Part shown: one piece after another, positions 15,267 through 23,016 of the stretch
How positions within the stretch are numbered: the first letter of the stretch is position 1
How the letters are laid out: each line of letters starts with the position of its first letter
Origin: Paludibacteraceae bacterium
GTDB taxonomy: Bacteria > Bacteroidota > Bacteroidia > Bacteroidales > Paludibacteraceae
Assembly: GCA_017480285.1 (NCBI GenBank)
Contig: JAFVAX010000023.1
Coordinates: forward strand, 1-36,117
Reading direction: 5' to 3'
DNA: 36,117 nucleotides
Position numbers and translations under genes: made by a program
Notes under the pieces: model-generated
Databases searched by the model: none
What the model was told of the DNA's origin: nothing
What the model saw: only the letters and a program-made list of their open reading frames with translations

Positions 15267-17324
15267 TTAGAGTAGTTCAACAGAGCGGTTGACGAATTTG
15301 GCGAGTGCTTCACCCTGAAGTTTGCCTGCTGCAAGTAGTGCAATATCAATAAGTTGGTGTAACTGCTGATTGTCTTTAGCATTATCGGCATATACTTTCT
15401 GTATGTCGTTTTTCGTTGCAGCAATCTGTTTGGTTATTTCTGTAACAGCTTTCTTTTCTTCCTCGGTGAGTTCGTCTTGTTTTTTGTCTTTTTGTGCTTC
15501 TTTCAGTTCATTTTCCTGCTTCTGCTGTTCGGCGAGTTTGTCAAGCAAAGGTTCAACTTGCGCTTGTGTAGCTTTTTGTATGTCCTGAAGCAGTGCTTGC
15601 ACTTTCTGGTGCGATGTATTGAGCACAAAATTGTAGTTGTCAGGCATCGAGCCATAGAACGACATCATTCCCTGCTGGTGTTTTGACATATCGCGCATAC
15701 GGCGCATAAACTCGTTTTGAGTAAGAACAACGGGTAGTTCTTGTTCGCCGAGTGCTTCGAGCGTAACTGTATAGTTTTCTTTATCGTTCTTGGGCAGTTC
15801 GGCGGTGAAACTGAAGCGTAGTGCGTCTTGCTGTTGTTCGGTGAGTTCAACTTTGGCTTGTTCTTCCTTCTTGATAAGGTTTTCAATGGTGTCAGAATCG
15901 ACTCTTACAAAACGCAGTTTCTCGTTTTTCTGTTCGGCTTGTGAGATGGCGTGAACATCAAGTTCTCCGTTCAGCAACAGCACTTCGTAGCCCTTCTGTT
16001 TTGCACGCTCAATGTAGGCGTAAGTAGCGTCTTTGTCTTGTGTGTAAAGCAGAATGAGGTTGCCGTCTTTGTCGGTTTGTTTGTCTTTGAGTTGCTCTTT
16101 AAGTTCATCAAGAGTGAAGTATTTGCCATCGACATTCTCAAAGAGTGCGAACGAGTTGGCACGCTCGTAGAACTTCTCGTCGGAGAGCATACCATATTGA
16201 ATGAAGAGTTTGATATCGTTCCATTTCTTTTCGAAATCTTCGCGCTCGTTCTTGAAAATCTCTTGCAGTTTGTCTGCCACTTTTTTGGTTATATGCGACG
16301 ATATCTTCTTTACATTCTGGTCGGCCTGCAAATACGAACGGCTAACATTGAGCGGTATGTCGGGCGAGTCAAGGACACCGTGAAGCAGAGTCAGATATTC
16401 AGGTACGATGTTTTCTATTTCGTCGGTTACAAAGACCTGATTACAATAGAGTTGAATCTTCTGCCGGTGAACATCAAGATTGTTCTTAATGCGCGGGAAA
16501 TAGAGGATACCTGTCAGGTGGAACGGGTAATCGACATTGAGGTGGATATGGAACAGAGGCTCGTCGTACTGCATAGGGTAGAGTTCGTGGTAGAAGTTCG
16601 TGTAGTCCTCTTCTGTGAGATCGGCGGGTTTGCGAGTCCAAGCGGGGTTGGTGTCGTTGATGATGTTGTCTTCGTCGGTTTCTTGTTCGCGTCCGTCTTT
16701 CCATTCCTTTTTCTTGCCGAAAACAATCTCAACGGGCAGGAACTTGCAGTATTTCTTAAGCAAGCCTTCTATTTTGGAATCCTCAAGGAAGTCGAGGTTT
16801 TCGTCGTCGATATGCAGAACGATGTCAGTACCGCGCTCGGCTTTGATAGTCTCTTCCATAGTGTATTCCGGACTGCCGTCGCACGACCAGTGTACTGCCT
16901 TTGCGTCTTCTTTGTAAGAAAGCGAGAAAATCTCCACTTTGCTTGAAACCATGAATGCAGAGTAGAAACCCAGACCGAAATGTCCGATGATAGCGGCTGC
17001 CTGGTCCTTGTATTTATTTACAAACTCTTCAGCACCGGAGAAGGCTATCTGGTTGATATACTTGTCCACTTCTTCGGCTGTCATTCCGATGCCGTGGTCG
17101 CTTACGGTAAGTGTCTTTTTGTCCTTATCGATGGTGATATAGACTTTTGTGTCGCCGAGTTCGCCTTTGGCTTCGCCTACGGAAGCGAGGGTGCGCAGTT
17201 TCTGGGTTGCGTCAACGGCGTTGCTGACTAACTCACGAAGGAAAATCTCGTGGTCGGAATAAAGAAATTTCTTGATGACGGGGAAAATGTTTTCAGATGT
17301 TACCCCGATATTACCTTTTGCCAT
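15267..17324 (-). CDS. htpG: Hsp90-family molecular chaperone HtpG
   Basis: This is an ATP-dependent cytosolic chaperone working as a homodimer on client proteins. The 685-residue length is a little above that of E. coli HtpG. The N-terminal GHKL ATPase domain shows RELVSNAVDATQKL (catalytic Glu and Mg-binding Asn), SDHGIGM and GHFGLGFYSAFMV. The middle domain carries NVSRSYLQ, and the C-terminal dimerisation part is Lys/Gln/Glu-rich. The ATG at 17324 is preceded directly by an in-frame TAA, so the start is secure. Its untranslated leader holds the CTAG array at 17348-17441. A transporter gene diverges from it. Confidence 0.97.
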   Translation of the reverse strand: MAKGNIGVTSENIFPVIKKFLYSDHEIFLRELVSNAVDATQKLRTLASVGEAKGELGDTKVYITIDKDKKTLTVSDHGIGMTAEEVDKYINQIAFSGAEEFVNKYKDQAAAIIGHFGLGFYSAFMVSSKVEIFSLSYKEDAKAVHWSCDGSPEYTMEETIKAERGTDIVLHIDDENLDFLEDSKIEGLLKKYCKFLPVEIVFGKKKEWKDGREQETDEDNIINDTNPAWTRKPADLTEEDYTNFYHELYPMQYDEPLFHIHLNVDYPFHLTGILYFPRIKNNLDVHRQKIQLYCNQVFVTDEIENIVPEYLTLLHGVLDSPDIPLNVSRSYLQADQNVKKISSHITKKVADKLQEIFKNEREDFEKKWNDIKLFIQYGMLSDEKFYERANSFALFENVDGKYFTLDELKEQLKDKQTDKDGNLILLYTQDKDATYAYIERAKQKGYEVLLLNGELDVHAISQAEQKNEKLRFVRVDSDTIENLIKKEEQAKVELTEQQQDALRFSFTAELPKNDKENYTVTLEALGEQELPVVLTQNEFMRRMRDMSKHQQGMMSFYGSMPDNYNFVLNTSHQKVQALLQDIQKATQAQVEPLLDKLAEQQKQENELKEAQKDKKQDELTEEEKKAVTEITKQIAATKNDIQKVYADNAKDNQQLHQLIDIALLAAGKLQGEALAKFVNRSVELL

Positions 17325-17347
17325 ATTTTAGATGTTTTAGTTGTTTT

Positions 17348-17441
17348 CTAGTCTTTCTAGCCTTTCTAGACACTCTAGTCTTTCTAGCCTTTCTAGTCTT
17401 TCTAGTCTTTCTAGCCTTTCTAGTCTTTCTAGTCTCTCTAG
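17348..17441. repeat. Eleven CTAG motifs at exact 9-bp spacing in the htpG leader
   Basis: CTAG starts at 17348, 17357, 17366, 17375, 17384, 17393, 17402, 17411, 17420, 17429 and 17438, with unit CTAGTCTTT or CTAGCCTTT on the plus strand (CTAGAAAGR on the minus strand). It begins 24 nt upstream of the htpG start codon. CTAG is normally scarce in bacterial genomes. The plus-strand frame reads VFLAFL repeats and the minus-strand frame LER repeats; neither is a credible gene. Confidence 0.93.
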
Positions 17442-17534
17442 AAGCCTACTTTCCTTATAGCGAAATGTGTGCCAAAGAGGCTAAAATGCCAAAAGAGATA
17501 TTTTTTTGAAAAAAAACTGACAAAATGGCAGACT

Positions 17535-17566
17535 GTTGCAAGAAAAAGATTTTTTTTGTATATTTG
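17535..17566 (+). promoter_or_regulatory. Promoter of the sugar transporter-dinB operon
   Basis: GTTG (17535-17538), 20 nt, TATATTTG (17559-17566). The -7 box is exact and the -33 box has one mismatch. It lies ~70 nt upstream of the ATG at 17639. Confidence 0.65.
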
Positions 17567-17638
17567 TAGGCTTTTTGTTTGCAAAGTGCAGAATATAGAA
17601 AAATACGGTTAAAAATAAATCATTAAATCAAAAATACT

Positions 17639-18895
17639 ATGGAAAAGAAACAAAATTTCATGCTGCCGATAGCAGTTATGTTTATGCTCTATTTTATGAT
17701 TGCGTTCGTAACGAACTTTGCCGGTTCGATGGGCGTTATCGTAAAGAATCAATACGGAGTTAGTAATGCCTTGTCTCAATTAGGTACATTGGCAAACTTC
17801 ATTGCCTACGCTTGTATGGGCGTTCCTGCTGGTATCATCTTAAAGCGTAAAGGTTATAAATTCACTTCTTTAGCCGCCGTTGTTGTGGGGTTGGTAGGCG
17901 TTGCCATACAATGGGTTAGCGGTCCGTTAGGCTCGTTTGCCGTTTATGTATGTGGTGCTTTTATTGCCGGTTTTTCAATGTGTATGTTGAATGTGGTTGT
18001 CAATCCTATGCTTAACACTTTGGGTGGCGGTGGCAATCGTGGTAACCAACTCAATCTGTTAGGTGGTACGCTCAACTCGCTTGGTGGTACTTTGGCTCCA
18101 GTACTGCTCGGTTATCTTGTTGGCGGAAGCATCGAAACGGCGAAAGTAGCAGATGCCGCTCCCGCTATGATAACGGCAATGAGTATTTTTGTTGTGGCAT
18201 TTATTGTTATTTTCTTCACTGACATTCCCGAACCTCATAAAGAGACAGAAGAGCGTGCTTTGCGCTTGTCGGGCAAGGGTCGGAAAGACAAGCACTCACC
18301 TCTGTCGTTCCGCCATTTTGTGCTTGGGGCGGTAGCGATATTTTTCTATGTAGGTGTTGAGGTTGGTATTCCTAACATAGCCAATTTGTATATGTCAGAA
18401 TTGCCGGAGGTTGGTCCGGCTTTGGCAGGCACCTTCGTTGGCTTCTATTGGCTTATGATGCTTGCCGGCAGACTTGTCGGCGGTGCCATTGGTGCTAAGG
18501 TTAGTTCGCGCCAGATGTTGTCGTTTGTTTCGGCTGTGGCTATCTGCTTTTTGCTTCTCGTTATGTTTATGCCATCGGATATAACTATTGTTATCTTAGA
18601 TTATAACATACCCGTCAATATGTTCTTTATGATTCTTTGCGGTCTTTGCACGAGCGTCATGTGGGGCTCGATATTCAACCTCGCGGCTGAGGGCTTGGGT
18701 AAATACACACCGGCTGCTTCGGGTATCTTTATGGCACTTGTGTGCGGTGGTGGCATATTGCCTTTCTTCCAAGGTCTGCTCGCTGACGCTGTTGGGTATA
18801 TGCTCAGTTATATCGTTCCTATCATTGCTTTGGCTTACATATTCTTCTATGCCACTGTTGGCAGCAAGAATGTGAATACCGACATTGAGGTGTGA
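17639..18895 (+). CDS. Sugar MFS transporter of the FHS (fucose permease-like) family
   Basis: This is a 418-residue inner-membrane protein with about twelve hydrophobic helices, typical of sugar:proton symporters. Features that recall FucP and its relatives are the N-terminal FVTNFAGSMGVIVKNQYG, the conserved NVVVNPMLNTLG in the fourth helix, and the Asn/Gly-rich loop GGGGNRGNQLNLLGGTLNSLGG before the next helix. The central loop is charged (SGKGRKDKHS). The substrate cannot be read from the sequence; fucose, glucose or galactose are the family's usual substrates. It starts an apparent operon and is separated from dinB by only 9 nt. No sugar-catabolic gene is adjacent, so the grouping with DNA-repair genes is unusual. 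Confidence 0.85.
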   Translation: MEKKQNFMLPIAVMFMLYFMIAFVTNFAGSMGVIVKNQYGVSNALSQLGTLANFIAYACMGVPAGIILKRKGYKFTSLAAVVVGLVGVAIQWVSGPLGSFAVYVCGAFIAGFSMCMLNVVVNPMLNTLGGGGNRGNQLNLLGGTLNSLGGTLAPVLLGYLVGGSIETAKVADAAPAMITAMSIFVVAFIVIFFTDIPEPHKETEERALRLSGKGRKDKHSPLSFRHFVLGAVAIFFYVGVEVGIPNIANLYMSELPEVGPALAGTFVGFYWLMMLAGRLVGGAIGAKVSSRQMLSFVSAVAICFLLLVMFMPSDITIVILDYNIPVNMFFMILCGLCTSVMWGSIFNLAAEGLGKYTPAASGIFMALVCGGGILPFFQGLLADAVGYMLSYIVPIIALAYIFFYATVGSKNVNTDIEV

Positions 18896-18904
18896 GTTTG
18901 ATTT

Positions 18905-19978
18905 TTGACAAATCGCAAGATCATACATATTGACATGGATGCGTTCTTCGTTTCGGTCGAAGAACACGACAATCCTGCTCTCAAAGGTCATCCTGTGGTC
19001 GTGGGCTATGACGGTCCGCGCGGGGTGGTGGCTACGGCTAACTACGAGGCACGCAAGTTTGGCGTACATTCAGCTATGGCTGTTGCAACGGCTCATCGTC
19101 TCTGCCCTGAACTCATTGTGGTGGAAGGACACTATAACCGCTACAAGGAAGTCTCGGCTGAGATACACCGTATCTTTCACGACTACACTGACCTTATCGA
19201 ACCGCTCAGTTTGGATGAGGCTTATTTGGATGTAACAACCAACAAGAAGAACATCCCGCTAGCTATGGATATTGCCGGCGAGATTAAAGAGCGTATTCTT
19301 GCCGACACAGGGCTGACGGCTTCTGCGGGAGTGAGTTATTGCAAGTTTCTCGCCAAGGTGGCAAGCGACTATCGCAAGCCGAACGGACTGTGTGTTGTAC
19401 ATCCTGACAGAGCCATCGAGTTTATTGATCGTCTGAAAGTTGAACGATTTTGGGGAGTAGGGGAGAAAACTGCAAAAAAAATGCACTCTTTGGGTGTTTT
19501 CAACGGCAAGCAGTTGCGAGAAGTGCCGTTGCAAAAACTCACTCGTGTGTTCGGCAAGATGGGCAAGGTGTTCTATGATTTTTCGCGAGGCATCGACAAC
19601 CGACCTGTAGTAACGGAATGGGTGCGTAAGTCGGTAGGTTGTGAGCGTACCTATGCTGAAGACATTACTTCTTTTGACGAGATGAAGTCGGCACTGACAC
19701 CCTTAGCGACAGACTTAGTCAAGCGATTAGAAAAAAGTCGGTTCTTGGGACGGTCGCTTGTGCTGAAAGTGAAGTACAGCGACTTTCGTCAGACTACGCA
19801 TAGCCACACCGGTAGCACACCGCTAACAGACTTCAACGAAATCCTGTCGCTTGCCATCAATCTGTTGTCAGAAGTGAATATGGCAGACCGCTCCGTGCGA
19901 CTTTTAGGTCTGTCTGTTACCTCGCCCATTATCGCGGAAACACCACACGAAGGTATGCAACTAACGATTGATTGGTAA
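18905..19978 (+). CDS. dinB: DNA polymerase IV (Y-family translesion polymerase)
   Basis: This is an error-prone polymerase that copies past damaged bases. The 357-residue protein has the palm motifs IHIDMDAFFVSVE (metal-binding Asp10) and SLDEAYLDV (Asp104, Glu105), the helix-hairpin-helix region around FWGVGEKTAKKM, and the little-finger domain. It needs a TTG start at 18905, since the first in-frame ATG falls inside the conserved metal-binding motif. The C-terminus MQLTIDW resembles a sliding-clamp binding motif. The gene follows the transporter by 9 nt and precedes a carbonic anhydrase, so expression is probably operonic. I saw no LexA-like box. Confidence 0.95.
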   Translation: MTNRKIIHIDMDAFFVSVEEHDNPALKGHPVVVGYDGPRGVVATANYEARKFGVHSAMAVATAHRLCPELIVVEGHYNRYKEVSAEIHRIFHDYTDLIEPLSLDEAYLDVTTNKKNIPLAMDIAGEIKERILADTGLTASAGVSYCKFLAKVASDYRKPNGLCVVHPDRAIEFIDRLKVERFWGVGEKTAKKMHSLGVFNGKQLREVPLQKLTRVFGKMGKVFYDFSRGIDNRPVVTEWVRKSVGCERTYAEDITSFDEMKSALTPLATDLVKRLEKSRFLGRSLVLKVKYSDFRQTTHSHTGSTPLTDFNEILSLAINLLSEVNMADRSVRLLGLSVTSPIIAETPHEGMQLTIDW

Positions 19979-20021
19979 GATTTTGTATGTATATTTATTT
20001 CAACAGATAATAATTGCAATT

Positions 20022-20564
20022 ATGATTGACCGAATTATTGACTACAACCGTTCATTTGTAGAAAAGAAAGGTTATGAGCCTTTCATAACCGACAAGTATC
20101 CAAACAAGAAACTTGCAGTACTCACTTGTATGGACACGCGCCTGACCGAACTATTGCCTGCCGCACTCGGACTGAAGAACGGCGATGCTAAAATCATCAA
20201 GAACGCAGGCGGACTTATTATCTCACCCTTTGACTCGGCTATGCGCAGCCTTATAGTGGCTATTTATGAACTTGGGGTTGAGGAGATAATGGTTGTGGCA
20301 CATTCCGGCTGTGGTGCGTGCAACATGAGTTTCAGCCATTTCAGTCATGAGATGAAAATGCGAGGGATAACAGAACAGACCTTGCTTACAATCCGAGAGT
20401 GTGGCATCGACCTTGACCGTTGGTTAGAAGGCTTCCACGATACTGAAGCATCGGTTCGGCGGACGGTCAAAGCAATTCAGCAACACCCGCTTATTCCTAA
20501 AGATGTGATAGTAAGGGGTTTCATCATTGATTCCGTTACCGGAGCATTGGAGGAAGTTGAATGA
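20022..20564 (+). CDS. Beta-class carbonic anhydrase
   Basis: It catalyses reversible hydration of CO2 to bicarbonate in the cytosol. The protein has 180 residues from the ATG at 20022. An earlier in-frame ATG at 19968 overlaps dinB and adds non-homologous residues. Zinc ligands are Cys36 (in LTCMDTRL, with the Asp38-Arg40 dyad), His94 and Cys97 (AHSGCGAC). The short length and single CA domain fit the compact YtiB-like subgroup. It lies 43 nt after dinB and 14 nt before the alkylation-repair gene. Confidence 0.93.
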   Translation: MIDRIIDYNRSFVEKKGYEPFITDKYPNKKLAVLTCMDTRLTELLPAALGLKNGDAKIIKNAGGLIISPFDSAMRSLIVAIYELGVEEIMVVAHSGCGACNMSFSHFSHEMKMRGITEQTLLTIRECGIDLDRWLEGFHDTEASVRRTVKAIQQHPLIPKDVIVRGFIIDSVTGALEEVE

Positions 20565-20578
20565 CTTTTCTATAAATT

Positions 20579-21286
20579 ATGCAACAAGTGCATAAAGACA
20601 TAATAAGCGATATAATTCACCATTCACTTTTTGCTTTGCAAGACAAGGCTTATGCTGATTTTCAGAGCCGGTTATTGCCAACCGTTCCTCGCGAGGCGAT
20701 TATCGGCGTACGCACGCCTGAACTTCGAAAGTTGGCAAAACAAATCCATAAGACACCTGTAGCGCAACAGTTCTTGCAAAACTTGCCACATCGGTTTTTC
20801 GACGAGAAACAACTGCATGCGTTTATTCTTTGTGAAGAAAAAGATTTTTCCGCTTGTCTTGCAGAGGTAGAGCGTTTCTTGCCGTTTGTGGATAATTGGG
20901 CGACCTGCGACCAACTGTCGCCCAAATGTTTCAAGCAACATAGAGCGGAACTGTTACCATATATTCACCGTTGGCTGGATTCAGAGCATACATATACTAT
21001 CCGCTTCGGGATGGAAATGTTGATGCGTTATTTTTTAGATGAGGCTTTCTCGCCGGAATACTTGTCGTGGGTGGCATCGGTTCAAAGTGGTGAGTACTAC
21101 CTTCGTATGATGCAGGCTTGGTTCTTCGCCACCGCTCTTGCCAAACAATGGGATGCCACCTTGCCTTATCTTGAGCAATACCGACTTCAACCTTTTACTC
21201 ACAACAAGACTATTCAAAAGGCAATAGAGAGTTATCGCATTACAGATAAACAAAAAGAACTCTTAAGAACATTACGGATAAAATAA
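20579..21286 (+). CDS. DNA alkylation repair protein, AlkD-like HEAT-repeat family
   Basis: The 235-residue all-helical protein belongs to the family that binds and may excise alkylated purines. Visible signatures are GVRTPELRKLAKQ near residue 42, and VDNWATCDQLSPKCF near 105, whose Trp and Asp correspond to conserved positions of the family. The C-terminal part has FATALAKQWD and HNKTIQKAIESYRI, typical of the last HEAT repeats. Start ATG at 20579, 14 nt after the carbonic anhydrase stop, so probably the last gene of the operon. Together with dinB it gives the operon a DNA-damage theme. No terminator is clear; dispersed repeats follow. Confidence 0.9.
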   Translation: MQQVHKDIISDIIHHSLFALQDKAYADFQSRLLPTVPREAIIGVRTPELRKLAKQIHKTPVAQQFLQNLPHRFFDEKQLHAFILCEEKDFSACLAEVERFLPFVDNWATCDQLSPKCFKQHRAELLPYIHRWLDSEHTYTIRFGMEMLMRYFLDEAFSPEYLSWVASVQSGEYYLRMMQAWFFATALAKQWDATLPYLEQYRLQPFTHNKTIQKAIESYRITDKQKELLRTLRIK

Positions 21287-21308
21287 AGTTTACAATTCAC
21301 AATTCACT

Positions 21309-21475
21309 CTCATCCTGCACGTTTACGATGTGAAGCAACTTGTTTCAGGGTACTATTCTTTATTATCGAGATTCTGACATTCGTCAGAATGAGGATTTAC
21401 CTCATCCTGAACTTGTTTCAGGATCTAAATTTACAATTCACCCTCATACTGCGCATTAACGATGAGAAGCAACTT
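21309..21475. repeat. Cluster of dispersed intergenic repeats
   Basis: A 33-bp element at 21309-21341 matches the reverse complement of 3496-3528 with one mismatch. A diverged copy lies at 21443-21475. Between them are a hairpin ATTCTGAC-ATTC-GTCAGAAT at 21371-21390 (family of 2813 and 4625) and a palindrome ATCCTGAA-CTTGT-TTCAGGAT around 21403-21424. Translation of this stretch gives only repeat-derived peptide. The cluster ends close to where peroxiredoxin homology starts. Confidence 0.85.
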
Positions 21476-21510
21476 GTAAAAAATAATTGTAGCAACTTGT
21501 TTCAAATAAA

Positions 21511-21775
21511 AGAAAAACAAAAGGTATATGGCATAAGCAAGGACTCACCCGCTTCGCATCAGCGTTTCATTGCCAAGTACGAGTTGCCATTCCCTCTGTT
21601 GAGCTACCCTTCGACAGAACTGCTACAGGCTCTCGGTGCATACGGCGAGAAGAAGATGTACGGAAAAACGGTTATGGGTACGCTACGCAAGACTTTTGTG
21701 TTCAATCAAGACGGCACGCTTGAGCGCATCATCGAAAAAGTGGATACCAAGAACCATACTTCACAGATTTTGTAA
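21511..21775 (+). pseudogene. Truncated thioredoxin-dependent peroxiredoxin (Bcp/PrxQ type), C-terminal part only
   Basis: From about 21511 the frame encodes KVYGISKDSPASHQRFIAKY, then LPFPLLSYPS, KKMYGKTVMGTLRKTFVF and a C-terminus like those of Bcp peroxidases. These reduce hydroperoxides using thioredoxin. The ~60 N-terminal residues of the family, including the PGCT peroxidatic cysteine, are missing; upstream the frame runs into the dispersed repeats. No reliable start codon exists at the homology border, although an open frame extends back to 21389. The product, if made, cannot be an active peroxidase. The stop is 2 nt before the next gene's ATG, which suggests the two were once cotranscribed. 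Confidence 0.8.
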
Positions 21776-21777
21776 TT

Positions 21778-22755
21778 ATGTTAGGTGCTATTATTGGTGA
21801 TATCGTCGGTAGCAGGTTTGAGTTTGACCCTACTAATGACTACAACTTTGAGTTCTTTTCCCGTGAATGTAGTTTCACTGACGATACTATTTGTACTATA
21901 GCCGTGGCGGATGCGTTGCTTAAGCACAAGGATTTCGGTGAGAGTATCCACGAGTGGTGCCGTCAATACCCGTATCCTATGGGTGGCTATGGTGGACGAT
22001 TTGCGGCTTGGGTGAGGAGCGACAATCCGCAGCCTTACAATAGTTTCGGCAATGGTGCTGCTATGCGTGTTAGTCCGGTGGCTTATTGGTATGAGAATGA
22101 AGATGAAGTGCTTGACGCAGCCGCTGCCACGGCACTTCCTACACACAATCATGATGAGGGTATCAAAGGTGCTCAGACTGTTGCATTGGCTATCTTCAAA
22201 GCAATGCAATTCAACCGCCACAACTATCAAAACGCCGTGATGCACATTGACGAGATCATCAAAGCCTGTGTTGATTTCTCCGGCTATGACATTAATATGC
22301 CTAAGTCATCCGTCCTCAACCGTTTTGATGAAACTTGCCAAGGCACAGTGCCGGTTGCTCTGAAAATCATCAGTATGGCAACCTGTTATGAAGATGCAGT
22401 ACGCTTGGCTGTTTCACTTGGGGCAGATGCGGATACGCTCGGTGCAATAGTGGGAAGTATAGCCGAAGCTATTTGGGGGATACCATCAAAATACAGATAT
22501 TTAATTCCTGAAGATTATCTGCCGGCAGATATGATAAAGGTACTAACGGAATTTGACCTCAATTTGAGAGGTATATTCAAAACGCTTACAGATACCACTT
22601 TTGCGGGAACGGATTTTTCTGATGCGGCTTGGGATATTCTTTACAACATCGAAAGGAAGGAAGGTGTTGAGCTTATGAAGGATGAACTATCAAAAGAAAA
22701 AGCCGAAAAACGCAGAATGATGATAGAACGCAGCAAGGCAAGATTTACTTGGTAA
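21778..22755 (+). CDS. ADP-ribosylglycohydrolase family protein
   Basis: The 325-residue cytosolic protein belongs to the DraG/ARH family, which removes ADP-ribose from proteins or small molecules using two magnesium ions. The N-terminal MLGAIIGDIVGSRFEF and SFTDDT (~33-37) supply one set of metal ligands. SLGADADTLGAIVGSIAEA (near residue 217) supplies the other, so all key acidic residues are present. The C-terminal ~25 residues are highly charged (KAEKRRMMIERSKARF). The gene starts 2 nt after the truncated peroxiredoxin. No ADP-ribosyltransferase is nearby, so the substrate is unknown. A terminator at 22789-22819 closes it. Confidence 0.92.
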   Translation: MLGAIIGDIVGSRFEFDPTNDYNFEFFSRECSFTDDTICTIAVADALLKHKDFGESIHEWCRQYPYPMGGYGGRFAAWVRSDNPQPYNSFGNGAAMRVSPVAYWYENEDEVLDAAAATALPTHNHDEGIKGAQTVALAIFKAMQFNRHNYQNAVMHIDEIIKACVDFSGYDINMPKSSVLNRFDETCQGTVPVALKIISMATCYEDAVRLAVSLGADADTLGAIVGSIAEAIWGIPSKYRYLIPEDYLPADMIKVLTEFDLNLRGIFKTLTDTTFAGTDFSDAAWDILYNIERKEGVELMKDELSKEKAEKRRMMIERSKARFTW

Positions 22756-22788
22756 TTTCTCTTATACACAGGGTATCCGTAAAACAAC

Positions 22789-22819
22789 AATTGGAGTTTC
22801 ACCAACTGAAACTCCAATT
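22789..22819. terminator. Terminator between the ADP-ribosylglycohydrolase gene and tRNA-Pro
   Basis: There is a 12-bp perfect stem (AATTGGAGTTTC at 22789-22800 with 22808-22819) and a 7-nt loop. Read on the minus strand it follows the tRNA by a few bases and is followed by TTGTTGTTTT, so it may mainly end the tRNA transcript. Confidence 0.75.
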
Positions 22820-22821
22820 TG

Positions 22822-22894
22822 TCGAGAAGAGGCGACTCGAACGCCCGACCCCCACGTCCCGAACGTGGTGCGCTACCAACTGCGCTACTTCTCG
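22822..22894 (-). tRNA. tRNA-Pro (anticodon CGG)
   Basis: Read on the minus strand, 73 nt fold into a full cloverleaf. The acceptor stem is CGAGAAG with CTTCTCG plus discriminator A. The D-stem is GCGC/GCGC with loop AGTTGGTA. The anticodon arm is CCACG-TTCGGGA-CGTGG, the variable loop GGGTC, and the T-arm GGGCG-TTCGAGT-CGCCT. Anticodon CGG at positions 34-36 decodes proline CCG. CCA is not encoded. Confidence 0.96.
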
Positions 22895-22962
22895 TCGTCA
22901 GAATTTACTCCAACACAGAAAATTGCTCTGCAATTTTTAAGTTTCCGTAAATTCTTCCTCTT

Positions 22963-22986
22963 AAAATCTCAACTTGTTGAGATTTT
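22963..22986 (-). terminator. Hairpin downstream of the SPFH gene
   Basis: A perfect 10-bp stem AAAATCTCAA-CTTG-TTGAGATTTT lies 31 nt after the SPFH gene's stop. The stem itself ends in a short T run on the minus strand. It is a weak intrinsic terminator or processing site before the tRNA. Confidence 0.5.
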
Positions 22987-23016
22987 GAGAGATTTTGTTT
23001 TTTATCAATTATCAAA

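Noticed and set aside
15951..16946. Long 331-codon plus-strand frame opposite htpG
   Set aside because: It lies wholly antisense to a well-supported gene, with the hydrophobic Val/Phe-rich composition typical of the reverse frame of a Glu/Lys-rich protein.
17297..17509. Plus-strand ORF rich in VFLAFL, looking like a membrane peptide
   Set aside because: It is produced by the 9-bp CTAG array and overlaps the start of htpG on the other strand.
19968..20021. Earlier start of the carbonic anhydrase at 19968
   Set aside because: It overlaps the dinB end and adds residues without similarity to the family; the ATG at 20022 gives the normal N-terminus.
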